This document shows positions 1 to 8,624 of a DNA stretch of 37,143 nucleotides, in pieces (within the stretch, counting starts at the first letter, position 1; the number at the start of each line of letters is the position of its first letter). The position numbers and the translations under genes were made by a program. The stretch comes from Nitrospira sp. (GTDB taxonomy: Bacteria > Nitrospirota > Nitrospiria > Nitrospirales > Nitrospiraceae). The stretch is from positions 1 through 37,143 of the forward strand of contig JAHBWO010000028.1 in assembly GCA_019636945.1 (NCBI GenBank), written 5' to 3'. The notes under the pieces were generated by a model. That model worked only from the letters and a program-made list of their open reading frames with translations. It made no database searches and had not been told where the DNA came from.

Positions 1-30
1 GTCCGGAAACTCAAACCCGTCAAACATCAT
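1..30 (-). CDS. Possible start of a gene running off the left edge
   Basis: Two consecutive ATG codons on the minus strand at 30-25 open a frame beginning MMFDGFEFPD that leaves the window. A purine-rich GTGGGAG stretch lies just upstream and could be a ribosome binding site. Only ten residues are visible, so no function can be given, and this may be chance. Confidence 0.25.
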   Translation of the reverse strand, partial: MMFDGFEFPD

Positions 31-601
31 CGCGCTCCCACTTTGTTGTTTGAGATCAGTACCAACCAGGATTGTCCGATGTGGAGTTCCTTCGAAATCT
101 CTCGTTTCCTCTACACATACAACACTGTATCGGTTACTTCACCGGTATACTTAATCCCCTTCCACTCGCCTCAGTCAACCTCTTGGCCTTTGAGGGACAA
201 AGGCATAGAACATGCGTAATCGCCCAGTTAACGGGGATTTATACGAGTAAAAGGAAGAGCAGATATGGTGATTTCTGGGACACGCATCATGGCTGTTTGG
301 GGGCTCACGTTGTTATCTGGAGCTGGAAACACCTCTGCCTCGTTGCGGCAGAAATTATTGATCTCATAGAGTGAGGTCCGGGCTTCAGGAAGTCCCGCCC
401 ACTACACGCGCGATCCTGACAAGCCTTTGCAATTCAAGCGGCTACTCTTGATCGTCAAAGGCAAACGCCCGGCTATCGTGTACTGAAAGAACCTCACTAT
501 TCCTGGAGCTCCTTCAGGCCGCTCATGCAACTGCGCAGTGTCCCAAACACAACCAGGCACAGTCAATCGAGACCGCGCATCGATCATCCCGCTACACTCA
601 T
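31..601. other. Stretch without a confident gene
   Basis: No frame here looks convincingly coding. A short plus-strand open stretch at 370-486 ends in the residues FKRLLLIVKGKRPAIVY before TGA. It has coding-like composition but no start codon or ribosome binding site, so it could be the tail of a decayed gene. A longer plus-strand frame at 72-374 would need a TTG start and resembles no family I know. Confidence 0.4.
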
Positions 602-1027
602 CTACTCCCAACAGAGGAGATGAAACGGTAACTCGCGCTGAATCGCCAGGAAGTCCGCATGATTGGTGGTAATGACACTGGCTCCGATACTCCACGCAGA
701 TAGAGCGATCAGTACGTCAAAGGCCAGCTCTCGCAGCTTGGTGGCCCCATAGCCCTCACGCTGTCGGAGTCGACCGAGAATCTCTGCAGCCTTGAGCCAC
801 TGTTGCTCCGTGGGCGTGAGCACCTGGCACCAACGGCTTAAATCCAGCACAAACTTTCGTTCAGTAGTTGTTCGAGCCCCGCGGAGTAGTTCATGAAGAA
901 CCACTGAAGAGCAGCGAATAACAAGAGGAGATTGCACCAGGCGAAAGGTGAAGCGGCCCGATCGGAAATTCTCGGTATAGATCGTCGTATCAAGGAGCGC
1001 GAACTTAGTGGTCTTCACCGAACGCAT
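602..1027 (-). CDS. PIN-domain toxin (VapC-like ribonuclease)
   Basis: This is a 141-residue PIN-domain protein, probably the toxin of a type II toxin-antitoxin pair; VapC toxins cleave RNA using a metal held by acidic residues. From the ATG at 1027 the acidic set is visible: D13 in LLDTTIY, E46 in VLHELLRG, D104 in LAFDVLIAL, and D125 in the closing TTNHADF strand. The gene overlaps the 3' end of the upstream antitoxin by about 20 bases, as is usual for these pairs. A GTG at 1018 is an alternative start. The fold call is fairly firm; the RNA target cannot be read from the sequence. Confidence 0.8.
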   Translation of the reverse strand: MRSVKTTKFALLDTTIYTENFRSGRFTFRLVQSPLVIRCSSVVLHELLRGARTTTERKFVLDLSRWCQVLTPTEQQWLKAAEILGRLRQREGYGATKLRELAFDVLIALSAWSIGASVITTNHADFLAIQRELPFHLLCWE

Positions 1028-1199
1028 CGGGCTTGCCCACACCGCTATACCGCTGGAGGATTCGATCGTGCTCAGCCTTTTCTGTGACCAAATCCAAGGC
1101 ACGCTGCAACGTCTCGCTCGTCGTTTTGGTACCGAGCGCTTTTCGGGCTCTCCGAAGTTGGGCGGGATTTAATCTGGCGGAAACTTGAACGAGCGCCAT
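1005..1199 (-). CDS. Ribbon-helix-helix-like antitoxin (VapB-type)
   Basis: A 64-residue protein immediately upstream of, and overlapping, the PIN toxin. The N-terminal part (VQVSARLNPAQLRRARKAL, then TSETLQRALDLV) has the pattern of a DNA-binding ribbon-helix-helix or similar small antitoxin domain. The charged C-terminal tail (about residues 42-64) would wrap the toxin. The ATG at 1199 was chosen because AGAGGTG lies at good distance before it; a longer frame starting at 1268 would run through the palindromic operator. Expected role: neutralise the toxin and repress its own promoter together with the toxin. Confidence 0.75.
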   Translation of the reverse strand: MALVQVSARLNPAQLRRARKALGTKTTSETLQRALDLVTEKAEHDRILQRYSGVGKPDAFGEDH

Positions 1200-1209
1200 A
1201 CGCACCTCT

Positions 1210-1240
1210 TGTCCGACAGAGTACCAGCATTTGTCGGACA
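1210..1240 (-). promoter_or_regulatory. Palindromic operator of the PIN toxin-antitoxin pair
   Basis: A perfect 9-base inverted repeat, TGTCCGACA at 1210-1218 and TGTCGGACA at 1232-1240, separated by 13 bases. It lies directly upstream of the antitoxin start and its ribosome binding site. This is where an antitoxin-toxin complex would bind to repress the pair. The symmetry is seen directly; binding is inferred. Confidence 0.6.
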
Positions 1241-1707
1241 TCGTCAAGATATCCTTCCTGATTGCCAATGGGAACAGATGGCATATTCAGACAAGACATC
1301 CGGCCTCTTCCGGTAGTGGATATGTAGGTGGACACCACCGTGCCTCACATGCAGCAGAAGCTGTCCATCCCATTGAGCGAGGTCGCTCAGCCCATCCCAC
1401 CCGCTATCCGTGCGATCCCGATACGCTGCTCCAATCCAAGTGGCTACCCGTGGTCGTCACATGCAAACGCCCACCTAGTGCGCATTGGGACATACGACCC
1501 CAGGATTATCGTCAGCCTGCTGGAACGACGATCACCGGCCACACACTAACACGGCTTGTCCTGGGAACGATATCGAGCCAGGTAAACTTTCGTAAGTATG
1601 TTGAGCAATTCACGGGTTCTTGAGACACTACGCTCAGGTCCTCATCGACCCAACGGCACTTCAAGACACACATGCTTTCTTGGCACCTAACCAATGAGGC
1701 AAGATCC
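1241..1707. other. Stretch without a confident gene
   Basis: About 470 bases between the toxin-antitoxin pair and the lipoprotein gene. Open frames on both strands here lack a ribosome binding site and show no recognisable motif. The upstream half probably holds the minus-strand promoter of the toxin-antitoxin pair and the downstream end the plus-strand promoter of the lipoprotein gene, but no clear -35/-10 pair stands out. Confidence 0.4.
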
Positions 1708-2412
1708 ATGACACATCCTACCACCATAGTCCTAAGAACCCTTCAACGGATCACAGTGTGCGTGCTCGCAGGAATGCTCTCGATAGAGGTTGGCTGTGTC
1801 AGCCAGAGTGCCTATGAACGGCTCAAAACCCAGGCCCAAGAAGACACGCACGCACTTGAGGTGGTTCGAAACGAGGTGAAGGAACTTGATCAGCAAATCG
1901 CCTGGCTGCAGGCCGCTAATCGGCAAGACGATGCGACGACGGCTGAGCTACGTATGGCTCTACAACATGAGGAAGAGCAGTTACCGATCATGAGAGAGCG
2001 GGCGGAGGCGAGTCTCACCTTGCTCAAAGGACAGGTTACCGCATTGATGAACCAAAGTTGGAACCTCGCTCGCAAGATTGCAGACCTTCGGCATGAAAGC
2101 GCCTCCTTGCAGAGTACAGCCGCACAGTATAAGCAGGAGATGGAAGAATCCCCGGCTGCTGGGCCGGTAGCCGCGGATGAAGAAACGCCACACGTTGCTC
2201 AAGCTATTGCCACTGAGCCAGCCGTGCCTGCACAACCACCGTCGCAAGTCCCCATCGTGGCTCAGCGATCAGAGCCAGTCGCTCCTACGCCAAACCTGTC
2301 ATCATCAGCACCATCGACGCCCACAAACACAGACCCTGCGGAGACAGACAACTCCTGGATTAGCATGATTCTCAGCTGGCTCACCACATTCTGGAATTGG
2401 CTCCTCAGCTAG
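1708..2412 (+). CDS. Putative coiled-coil lipoprotein
   Basis: A 234-residue exported protein of unknown function. From the ATG at 1708 (GAGGC upstream) it has a basic start, a hydrophobic segment (ITVCVLAGMLSIEV) and a cysteine in EVGC that could be a lipobox, although glutamate at -3 is atypical. The next region to about residue 145 is rich in heptad-like leucine, glutamate and lysine and should form a coiled coil. Then comes a Pro/Ala/Ser/Thr-rich linker, and the protein ends in a tryptophan-rich amphipathic segment (MILSWLTTFWNWLLS) that could touch a membrane. An in-frame ATG at 1672 is less likely as the start. Confidence 0.65.
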   Translation: MTHPTTIVLRTLQRITVCVLAGMLSIEVGCVSQSAYERLKTQAQEDTHALEVVRNEVKELDQQIAWLQAANRQDDATTAELRMALQHEEEQLPIMRERAEASLTLLKGQVTALMNQSWNLARKIADLRHESASLQSTAAQYKQEMEESPAAGPVAADEETPHVAQAIATEPAVPAQPPSQVPIVAQRSEPVAPTPNLSSSAPSTPTNTDPAETDNSWISMILSWLTTFWNWLLS

Positions 2413-2619
2413 ACCTGCCCGTCCTACTCGTCATTAATGCGCCCTTCCATGCCTTTGTCCTGCCGCATGAGGCTTAGTCCATTGCGAAAAGTTGGCCCGA
2501 GCAAGCTGCCCCTGGCAGGACAGACTGCAACGCAAAGGATCCGTCCCCTAATCCCCCCCTACCCGGTGACAGTCCACTCGAGGAAATGGTTACGCGCCTC
2601 TTCCACAACCGAATATGAA

Positions 2620-3840
2620 CTACGAATAGTTTGGGTGACCAACGAGGCTGGATCGCGGGGAACTCAGATACCGAAGGATGGCACCTTCCGCGAAGTCGGC
2701 GAAGAGAGCGCGACGTATGTTCTCGCCCGTGTCAAAGCCCGAAGCGAAACCGCGGTAACTTGGTCGCAGCCCAGCGTGAAGGTTGCCGGACCGATACTCG
2801 TAAATCTGTTTCAGCATCTCCCGCCGTAGCGCGCGGGCGGTTCGTGTGCCGCGTCGTATTCCAAAGACAGTCTCAAAGTTCCCATGCGCGACCATCTGGT
2901 CTAGCTCGTCTGGCATAAGAGCATCGAAGAACTCAACAAAGCGCTTAGTGAGCTTGGAGTCGCGCCAAGGCGTGCGTAACGTCGTTAGACACTCGGCCAC
3001 GACCACCTAGAAGATGCAGGCGACTGCGTCGTGCTCCTAGTGCTTCGCCGCGTCAAAGGTCAGAAATGCGGATCGAAGTCGTTGAAAGCACTCGAAGCCG
3101 CCTGGGACACCAACAAGAGTGAAAATATCTAGGGCGACGTGCTTGCGAGCGAGCGTGAGGACACTTTGATCGAACTGGCGAGCCTGCACTCCCGGTGCCA
3201 TTTCGGGGCGAGTCGGAAAAGCGCTGGGTGGCAACGAAACAGCTCGGCCAAGTGCGAAGCTGCAAATGGCTGCGGTGGTTTCGAGTACAGCGTGGGCGAT
3301 GTGTGAAGAGAAGTTGCCGACACAAGGAGCAGGTACTGCTATGTGCACGTGAGCGAGAGCTTGGGGTGGCAAGAGCGCGTTCTTCGGATCCCAGTCGTTC
3401 GGCAACTCCTCCGCAAACTCGATAAGAACATTTGATCCCAGACGCCACCAGCCGACTATGCGAGTCTGATTGCTCAACCGCTCCATGAATGAGCCCATGG
3501 AGAAGGGCGCAGCAATCTGATAGCCGGGCGCGGGGCATGTGGCGGAGTGCCAGACAGTCGAGCCAACGTTGCCCTGCTTGACTCGTGATGCGGTCTCAAT
3601 CGCCAGCGAATCAATCAGCGGTTGTTGCGAAGGATCGCTACTGACGAAGCGGAGGTACGGCTCAGCATCGGTGAAATGACCAATGACATTCAACTCGTTG
3701 GGCGACCCTATCGTGAACGAGTCACCGCGTGAGCCGTATTGGCTGAACGGGAGTCCTGCATCGCGCCCCAACTGCATGAGCCAATCGGCGCAGAGCATAC
3801 GCAGCGCCGCAATGTCGATTCGGTTTACAGTCACGGTCAC
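2620..3840 (-). pseudogene. HEPN-like gene interrupted by two TAG codons
   Basis: A single minus-strand frame of 407 codons, starting at GTG 3840 behind GGTGAGAG, is interrupted by TAG at codon 268 (3037-3039) and again at codon 278 (3007-3009). No frame shift is needed to join the parts. The nine residues between the stops (EHDAVACIF) and the last 128 codons look fully coding. The C-terminal part holds YEYRSGNLHAG, where R350 and H355 match the R-x4-H pattern of HEPN ribonuclease-like domains found in abortive-infection and toxin proteins. The first 267 residues resemble no family I can name. It may be a decayed defence gene, a readthrough gene, or carry sequence errors. Confidence 0.65.
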
Positions 3841-4272
3841 CTCTCACCGAGTGTCACGTCGTGGGCTCTGGAGAGAGCTAACAATGCTTAGACAGTCTGT
3901 AGAATCTCGCAGAGGCAGTCCAACTGCTACCCATCTTAACCTAAACGAGGGATTTGACATCAGTTGTAATCCAAAACGATTCGAGGTTGCCGTTCTAATC
4001 TCTCGGTATAGAACGGTTTACGGACCATCGATCAGGCCCCACACCCTGTGGCCAAACAACAATTGAGTATTGATTAAGAATCTAGACTGGAGACTCGAGA
4101 CTGGAAAGGATCTCTTCTGATCCTAGCCCCTTGGAATCGGGATCGAACACAATACCAAGACATGAGGGTTAGCCGGTATATTCTCCTACGATTCACATTG
4201 GTTTGTTCGTAACCTGGCACCAGGAGACCTTAGTATCAGCAAGCCTCTTTGGGAATTTCACCGCACACTCCC
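3841..4272. other. Stretch without a confident gene
   Basis: About 430 bases with no convincing reading frame. A short GAGACTGGA/GAGACTGGA-like repetition sits near 4085-4110, and a TTTGACA-like hexamer near 3953-3960 has no good partner. The part next to 3841 should contain the promoter of the HEPN-like gene on the minus strand. Confidence 0.4.
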
Positions 4273-4536
4273 TCACGATTTCTTCCCTTCTTCCGCCGAC
4301 GCATTCACGCCAGTCAGCCCCACTTCTTTCCGGTCTTCCTTTTCGATCTCCTTCTGTGACTTCAGATCGCGCTCGTCTTGGTGGTCACCGATGAGGGCCC
4401 CAGTGATCAGCATTTGGATGCCGATGAGGAGAAAGAATAACGCGCTCTTGTACTGGCCACTCGGCTCAGCCAGTGAAAACTTATGCGCGGAGATCAGGAG
4501 GGAGACTGCCGCGCATAGGAATAAGAAGGTTCGCAT
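4273..4536 (-). CDS. Small two-segment membrane protein, unknown function
   Basis: An 87-residue hypothetical protein. Residues 1-24 form a hydrophobic segment (FLFLCAAVSLLISAHKFSLA) that could be a signal peptide or membrane anchor. A second hydrophobic helix (ALFFLLIGIQMLITGALIG) lies near residues 32-50. The remaining C-terminal third is highly charged (DERDLKSQKEIEKEDRKE) and probably cytoplasmic or a short coiled coil. It follows the M23 peptidase gene on the same strand after about 100 bases, so it could be a late member of that operon. No clear ribosome binding site is seen before the ATG. Confidence 0.5.
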   Translation of the reverse strand: MRTFLFLCAAVSLLISAHKFSLAEPSGQYKSALFFLLIGIQMLITGALIGDHQDERDLKSQKEIEKEDRKEVGLTGVNASAEEGKKS

Positions 4537-4639
4537 GTCGGATGACCCATCGTTAAGAATGCTCTAAAGGGTATGCCTGCGGTGAGACTCCGGTCAACTG
4601 GAAATCATCAGGGAAGAGGGAGCTGGAACGTGGTGGGGG

Positions 4640-5632
4640 TTACGGAGTTGGCGAACCCATCCCGGAAGCCGGTTCGGTGAGCGAGACTGATGCTGGAGTT
4701 GCGGACTGTATGGCACCTTTGAAGGGAAGATCGAGCAACGAGTATGGATTCACACGCGCGCCGTTGAGTTTGACACCCCAATGGAGATGCGGACCGGTCG
4801 CCCGACCGGTGGCGCCGACTTTCCCGACGATTTGTCCGGCTTTCACCACGTCACCGTCTTTGACGAGGACTTCGGACAGGTGGAAATACATCGAGTAGAA
4901 TCCCAGCCCATGGTCAAGGAAGAGGCCCTTTCCTGAGAAAAAATGGTCGACAGTAAGCCGCACCACCCCATCATTCGTCGCCGCAACGGGCGTACCGAGC
5001 GGCGCACTGATATCTTCTCCATTATGCGGGTTCCGTGGTTGGCCATTCATGATTCGGACACTGCCGAAGATCCCCGTTCGTCTGCCGCTCACCGGCTCCA
5101 CGAAGCCGGGCTGCCATAATCTCGCCTGTGAATCGACCGCCAGTCCCGTTTTGATCTGTTCCTGTTCCGCCTTCCACCGAGCTACAGCCTTCTCGTCTAA
5201 ATCAACTTTGTCTTTCGGCAGCGTCAAATGCTCGATGTGAAATTTCTCTTTAACGACCGACACGCTGTAATTGAAAGTGCGACTCTGCTCCCCCTGCTTC
5301 AGCTCGACGAGCAGATCATGCGTTCCCGGCTCATCTTGTAGGTCAATCCCAAGCAACCCCACAAACCCTTTTGGCTCCTCGAGTCGCGGATCAGGGAAGA
5401 ACCGGATGGAGCGGCCAAGAAACGTTCCCTGCACCGTGGCCGATTCATCTTCCAACGGCACCTTCACGACAAGCACCTGCCCCTGCTTGCCGCTATAACG
5501 ACCCTCTGCACCCTGAACAGCTAGTAGAGAGCCTGGTACGAGAGCCAGAGCAAGATGCGTGAGCAGCACAACAACCGCAAGCTGTACCAGCCCGATAGGC
5601 CGCGTATGAGAGAGATTGAACAATGGTTTCAT
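4640..5632 (-). CDS. Secreted M23 (LytM-type) metallopeptidase
   Basis: A 330-residue exported peptidase of the M23 family, which cleaves peptide crosslinks in peptidoglycan. The N-terminus carries a long hydrophobic signal (LVQLAVVVLLTHLALALVPG). A beta-rich middle domain (about residues 45-135) precedes the catalytic LytM domain. The zinc ligands appear intact: H and D in NPHNGED, H in MYFHLSE, and the HLH of GPHLHWGV. The ATG overlaps the stop of pafA as ATGA, with a strong AGGAGGG ribosome binding site, so translation is coupled to the pupylation ligase. Whether it works with the proteasome or merely shares the transcript is unknown. Confidence 0.9.
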   Translation of the reverse strand: MKPLFNLSHTRPIGLVQLAVVVLLTHLALALVPGSLLAVQGAEGRYSGKQGQVLVVKVPLEDESATVQGTFLGRSIRFFPDPRLEEPKGFVGLLGIDLQDEPGTHDLLVELKQGEQSRTFNYSVSVVKEKFHIEHLTLPKDKVDLDEKAVARWKAEQEQIKTGLAVDSQARLWQPGFVEPVSGRRTGIFGSVRIMNGQPRNPHNGEDISAPLGTPVAATNDGVVRLTVDHFFSGKGLFLDHGLGFYSMYFHLSEVLVKDGDVVKAGQIVGKVGATGRATGPHLHWGVKLNGARVNPYSLLDLPFKGAIQSATPASVSLTEPASGMGSPTP

Positions 5633-7005
5633 CGGTAAAATCGCCCTCCTGAGACTTGCGAGATCAGTTCTTCGACCCGTCGATTCTGGGCACTAAAGGG
5701 ATCCATGCAAAGGATCGTTTCCTCCCAGTACCCGTTCAGTTTCAAATAGGTCCAATCAACCGTGTAGGATCGGTTCTTGGCCCGCGCGAAACGAATGAAG
5801 TCCCCCCGCACCTTCGCCCTCGTTGTTTGCGGTGGGGTGGACATGGCCCGCTGAACGACATCTTCCTCCACAACTCGTTCGACCAACCCGCGAGCCTCCA
5901 TCAGATAGTACAGCCCTCTCGTCCGTTTCACATCATGGTATTGCAGATCGAGTAACAACACCCTCGGATCGTCCCATCCACAATTCTTCTTGTCGACATA
6001 GGATTGGATCAGGTGCTTCTTCGTGACCCAATCGATCTGATGCGTCAGCTGCATCGGATCGTCCTCCAACTGCTGCAATACCGCTTCCCACTTGTTGCAG
6101 ACATCATCAAGGGTTGGGTCATGCGCTTCTTGTGCCAGATAGTCTCTTGCACGGCTCAGATAGACCCGTTGAATCTCTATGGCGGTCATCTGGCGACCGT
6201 CATCGAGCCGGACCTTCTTTTTCAAGGTTGGATCGCGGGACACCTCGCGGATCGCCTTCACCGAGTCTTCCAGCTCCATCCCATGGACCGCATACCCTTC
6301 TTCAATCATCGACAGGACCAGCGTGGCGGTTCCCACCTTGAGATAGGTCGCATACTCAGACATGTTCGAATCACCGACGATGATATGCAGACGCCGATAC
6401 CGTTCGGCGTCGGAATGCGGCTCATCACGGGTATTAATGATGCTCCGAGAAGATGTCGTCGATGACGACGTCTTCTCATGAATATGTTGCGCACGTTGGG
6501 AGATGAAATACTGGGGCTTCCCTGAGACCTTCAAGACTTTCCCAGCTCCGCTGAAGATCTGCCTGGTGACGAAAAATGGGATCAACTGCTCGGTGACTTT
6601 CCAAAAATCGACATCCCGGCGCATCAGGAAATTTTCATGGCAGCCGTACGTATTGCCCAATGAGTCCGTATTGTTCTTGAAAATATAGATCTCTCCGGAC
6701 AAGCCTTCCTCCCGAAGCCGCTCTTCTGCGGCAGGCAGACAGGCTTCCAGCAGTCGCTCTCCCGCCTTATCGTGCACGACAAGATCCAGGATGTTGTCGC
6801 ACTCCGGGGTCGAGTACTCGGGGTGACAGCCGGTGTCTTGATAGAACCGCGCTCCGTTGACTAAAAAAGCGTTCGACGGCCAGCTGTTCGGAATGAGTCC
6901 TTCAAAGATGTAGCCCAAGACTTTTTCCATGGGCAGATAGATCCGGCCGTTGGGGGAAAAAATGAGGCCGTATTCGTTCTCGAGGCCGTAAATCCGTTGT
7001 TTCAT
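5629..7005 (-). CDS. pafA: PafA, Pup/UBact-protein ligase
   Basis: PafA uses ATP to join the C-terminal glutamate of Pup-like modifiers to lysines of target proteins. The 458-residue product follows mycobacterial PafA closely: YGLENEYG at the start, FLVNGARFYQDTGCHPEYSTPEC in the nucleotide and metal site, FKNNTDSLGNTYGCHEN, INTRDEPHSDAERYRRLH, and TPPQTTRAKVRGDFI near the end. The ATG at 7005 was preferred over the one at 7023 because GGTGGGT precedes it and it matches the family N-terminus. The gene lies 90 bases downstream of prcA and overlaps the M23 peptidase by four bases. In Nitrospirota the modifier has been called UBact. Confidence 0.96.
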   Translation of the reverse strand: MKQRIYGLENEYGLIFSPNGRIYLPMEKVLGYIFEGLIPNSWPSNAFLVNGARFYQDTGCHPEYSTPECDNILDLVVHDKAGERLLEACLPAAEERLREEGLSGEIYIFKNNTDSLGNTYGCHENFLMRRDVDFWKVTEQLIPFFVTRQIFSGAGKVLKVSGKPQYFISQRAQHIHEKTSSSTTSSRSIINTRDEPHSDAERYRRLHIIVGDSNMSEYATYLKVGTATLVLSMIEEGYAVHGMELEDSVKAIREVSRDPTLKKKVRLDDGRQMTAIEIQRVYLSRARDYLAQEAHDPTLDDVCNKWEAVLQQLEDDPMQLTHQIDWVTKKHLIQSYVDKKNCGWDDPRVLLLDLQYHDVKRTRGLYYLMEARGLVERVVEEDVVQRAMSTPPQTTRAKVRGDFIRFARAKNRSYTVDWTYLKLNGYWEETILCMDPFSAQNRRVEELISQVSGGRFYR

Positions 7006-7095
7006 GGGACCCACCGTCATCATGCGCGAGCCACAGTCAGATTATACGCCCAGGTCGGGATCTTCAACAAAGGACACTATTGTGAACGGTAACGG

Positions 7096-7782
7096 TTAGG
7101 AAGAGAGTGCGCGTCGAATATCGCCAACCGCGAGGCGACGGAACTTCCGGCCGGTCCGACTGTGGTCCAGCACCGCAACCTCCAACCCCTCCGGCTGGAG
7201 CTTTTGATTGGCCGTCTGATCGAGAGCCGCCACACAGAGCCGTAAAGCCTCGTCGAGGCTCGGGGCATGGCTAGGGCTTTTGTCCTTCAAGAAATTCTGC
7301 ACGACGTCCGCCCGTCCCCCAATCACGGCAACGTTCTTTTCGTCGATGATGCTCCCGTCAAAGGAAATACGATAGATTTCATTCGGATGGCTGTTGATGC
7401 CGGTCTGTACGACGAGAATTTCCACCTCCAACGGCTTTATTTCCTGACTGAAGACCGTCCCAAGACTTTGCGAATAACCATTCGCCAACGATCGGCCGGT
7501 GACGTCTTCTCGGCTATACATGAATCCTTTGAGATCAGCGTGGCGAATCCCGGCCTTCCGAAGATTCTCGAACTCGCTATATTTGCCGGCCCCGGCGAAT
7601 GCGATATTGTCATAGATCTCAGAGACTTTATGAAGCGAGGCGCTCGGATTGTCGGCCGCCAAGAGAATCCCGTCGACATACTCCATCGCGATGATCGATC
7701 GGCCCTTAGCAATCCCCTTCTTGGCGTACTCCGCCTTGTCCTGCATCATCTGTTCAGGGGACACGTAGTAGGGCATCGGCAT
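7096..7782 (-). CDS. prcA: 20S proteasome alpha subunit
   Basis: This subunit forms the outer rings of the 20S core, gates the chamber and docks the ATPase ring. It has 228 residues. The N-terminal YYVSPEQMMQDKAEYAKKGIAKGRS matches bacterial PrcA, where this segment forms the gate and H0 helix. The Ntn-hydrolase fold follows (IIAMEYVDGILLAADN, IAFAGAGKYSEFENLRKAG, VAVIGG). The catalytic threonine of beta subunits is absent, as expected for alpha. The start lies two bases after the stop of prcB, and the beta-then-alpha order matches Actinobacteria. The C-terminus is short, ending RRALSS. Confidence 0.96.
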   Translation of the reverse strand: MPMPYYVSPEQMMQDKAEYAKKGIAKGRSIIAMEYVDGILLAADNPSASLHKVSEIYDNIAFAGAGKYSEFENLRKAGIRHADLKGFMYSREDVTGRSLANGYSQSLGTVFSQEIKPLEVEILVVQTGINSHPNEIYRISFDGSIIDEKNVAVIGGRADVVQNFLKDKSPSHAPSLDEALRLCVAALDQTANQKLQPEGLEVAVLDHSRTGRKFRRLAVGDIRRALSS

Positions 7783-7784
7783 AG

Positions 7785-8624
7785 TTAGGTCTCCCGTGAA
7801 CGACGAGCCGCCATGACTATGTCACACACCGACCGAAGTGTGTCTTCCGCGACATCCGTGATGCCTTGATCCGTTACGATCTTGGCGGTGGGATAAATCC
7901 CCCGCACAAGGTCGGGGCCACCGGTCCCAACATCGTCATCCGCGGCATTGTAGAGTGCCAACACCGCCAGCTTGATCACATCCGCTTCGGAGAGATTCCG
8001 CTGAAAGTGTTCTCGCATGGTATTGCGAGCATCTTTGCCGCCGGATCCGATGGCATGGTAATCCGATTCTTCGTATCTCCCGCCGGTAATGTCATACTTA
8101 AAAATACGACCCTCGCCGCGTTTCAGGTCATACCCGACATAGAGCGGCATCACGACCAACCCCTGGAACACCATGGGCAAATTCGCTTTTACCATCTGTC
8201 CCAGCTTATTGGCCTTCCCCTCGCACGAAAGCGGCATACCCTCTAATTTTTCGTAGTGCTCCAACTCAGTCTGGAACAGCTTGGCCATCTCAATACAGGG
8301 ACCGGCTGCCCCCGCAATCGCCATCGCCGACCACTCATCAATTTTGAATACCTTCTCAATCCGCCGATCCGCGATCTGAAATCCCTCGGTAGCGCGGCGG
8401 TCCCCGGCAATGATCACTCCCTGCTGATACTTGATCGCCAACACGGTCGTAGCAGAGGGCACCGACACTGCCCCGGCTGTGCGAGTAGGATCGGCGTTGG
8501 GCGCGAGCCCGTTCGCTCCAAGCGTCAAGCCAGGATAATGTTTGGAAAGGAATTCCACGAAGCTGGAACCGTCGTGATCGGGGAGGTGGGGCAGCTTCAT
8601 CGTTGTGTCAACATCGTTCGTCAC
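7785..8624 (-). CDS. prcB: 20S proteasome beta subunit, catalytic
   Basis: This is the proteolytic subunit of the 20S core, an N-terminal threonine hydrolase activated by removal of a propeptide. In this 279-residue precursor the mature start is predicted before TTVLAIKY, giving a 58-residue propeptide and threonine at 59. The other catalytic residues fall exactly where expected: Asp17 at 75 (AGDRRATEG) and Lys33 at 91 (RRIEKVFKI). The SGGKDAR motif near the C-terminus is also typical. Residue -1 is alanine here rather than the glycine of the mycobacterial protein. The ATG overlaps the dop stop as ATGA, so the two are translationally coupled. Confidence 0.97.
   Translation of the reverse strand: MTNDVDTTMKLPHLPDHDGSSFVEFLSKHYPGLTLGANGLAPNADPTRTAGAVSVPSATTVLAIKYQQGVIIAGDRRATEGFQIADRRIEKVFKIDEWSAMAIAGAAGPCIEMAKLFQTELEHYEKLEGMPLSCEGKANKLGQMVKANLPMVFQGLVVMPLYVGYDLKRGEGRIFKYDITGGRYEESDYHAIGSGGKDARNTMREHFQRNLSEADVIKLAVLALYNAADDDVGTGGPDLVRGIYPTAKIVTDQGITDVAEDTLRSVCDIVMAARRSRET

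Noticed and set aside
2437..2829. Plus-strand frame opposite the HEPN-like gene
   Set aside because: No ribosome binding site or motif is seen, and the minus strand shows the coherent HEPN-like protein.
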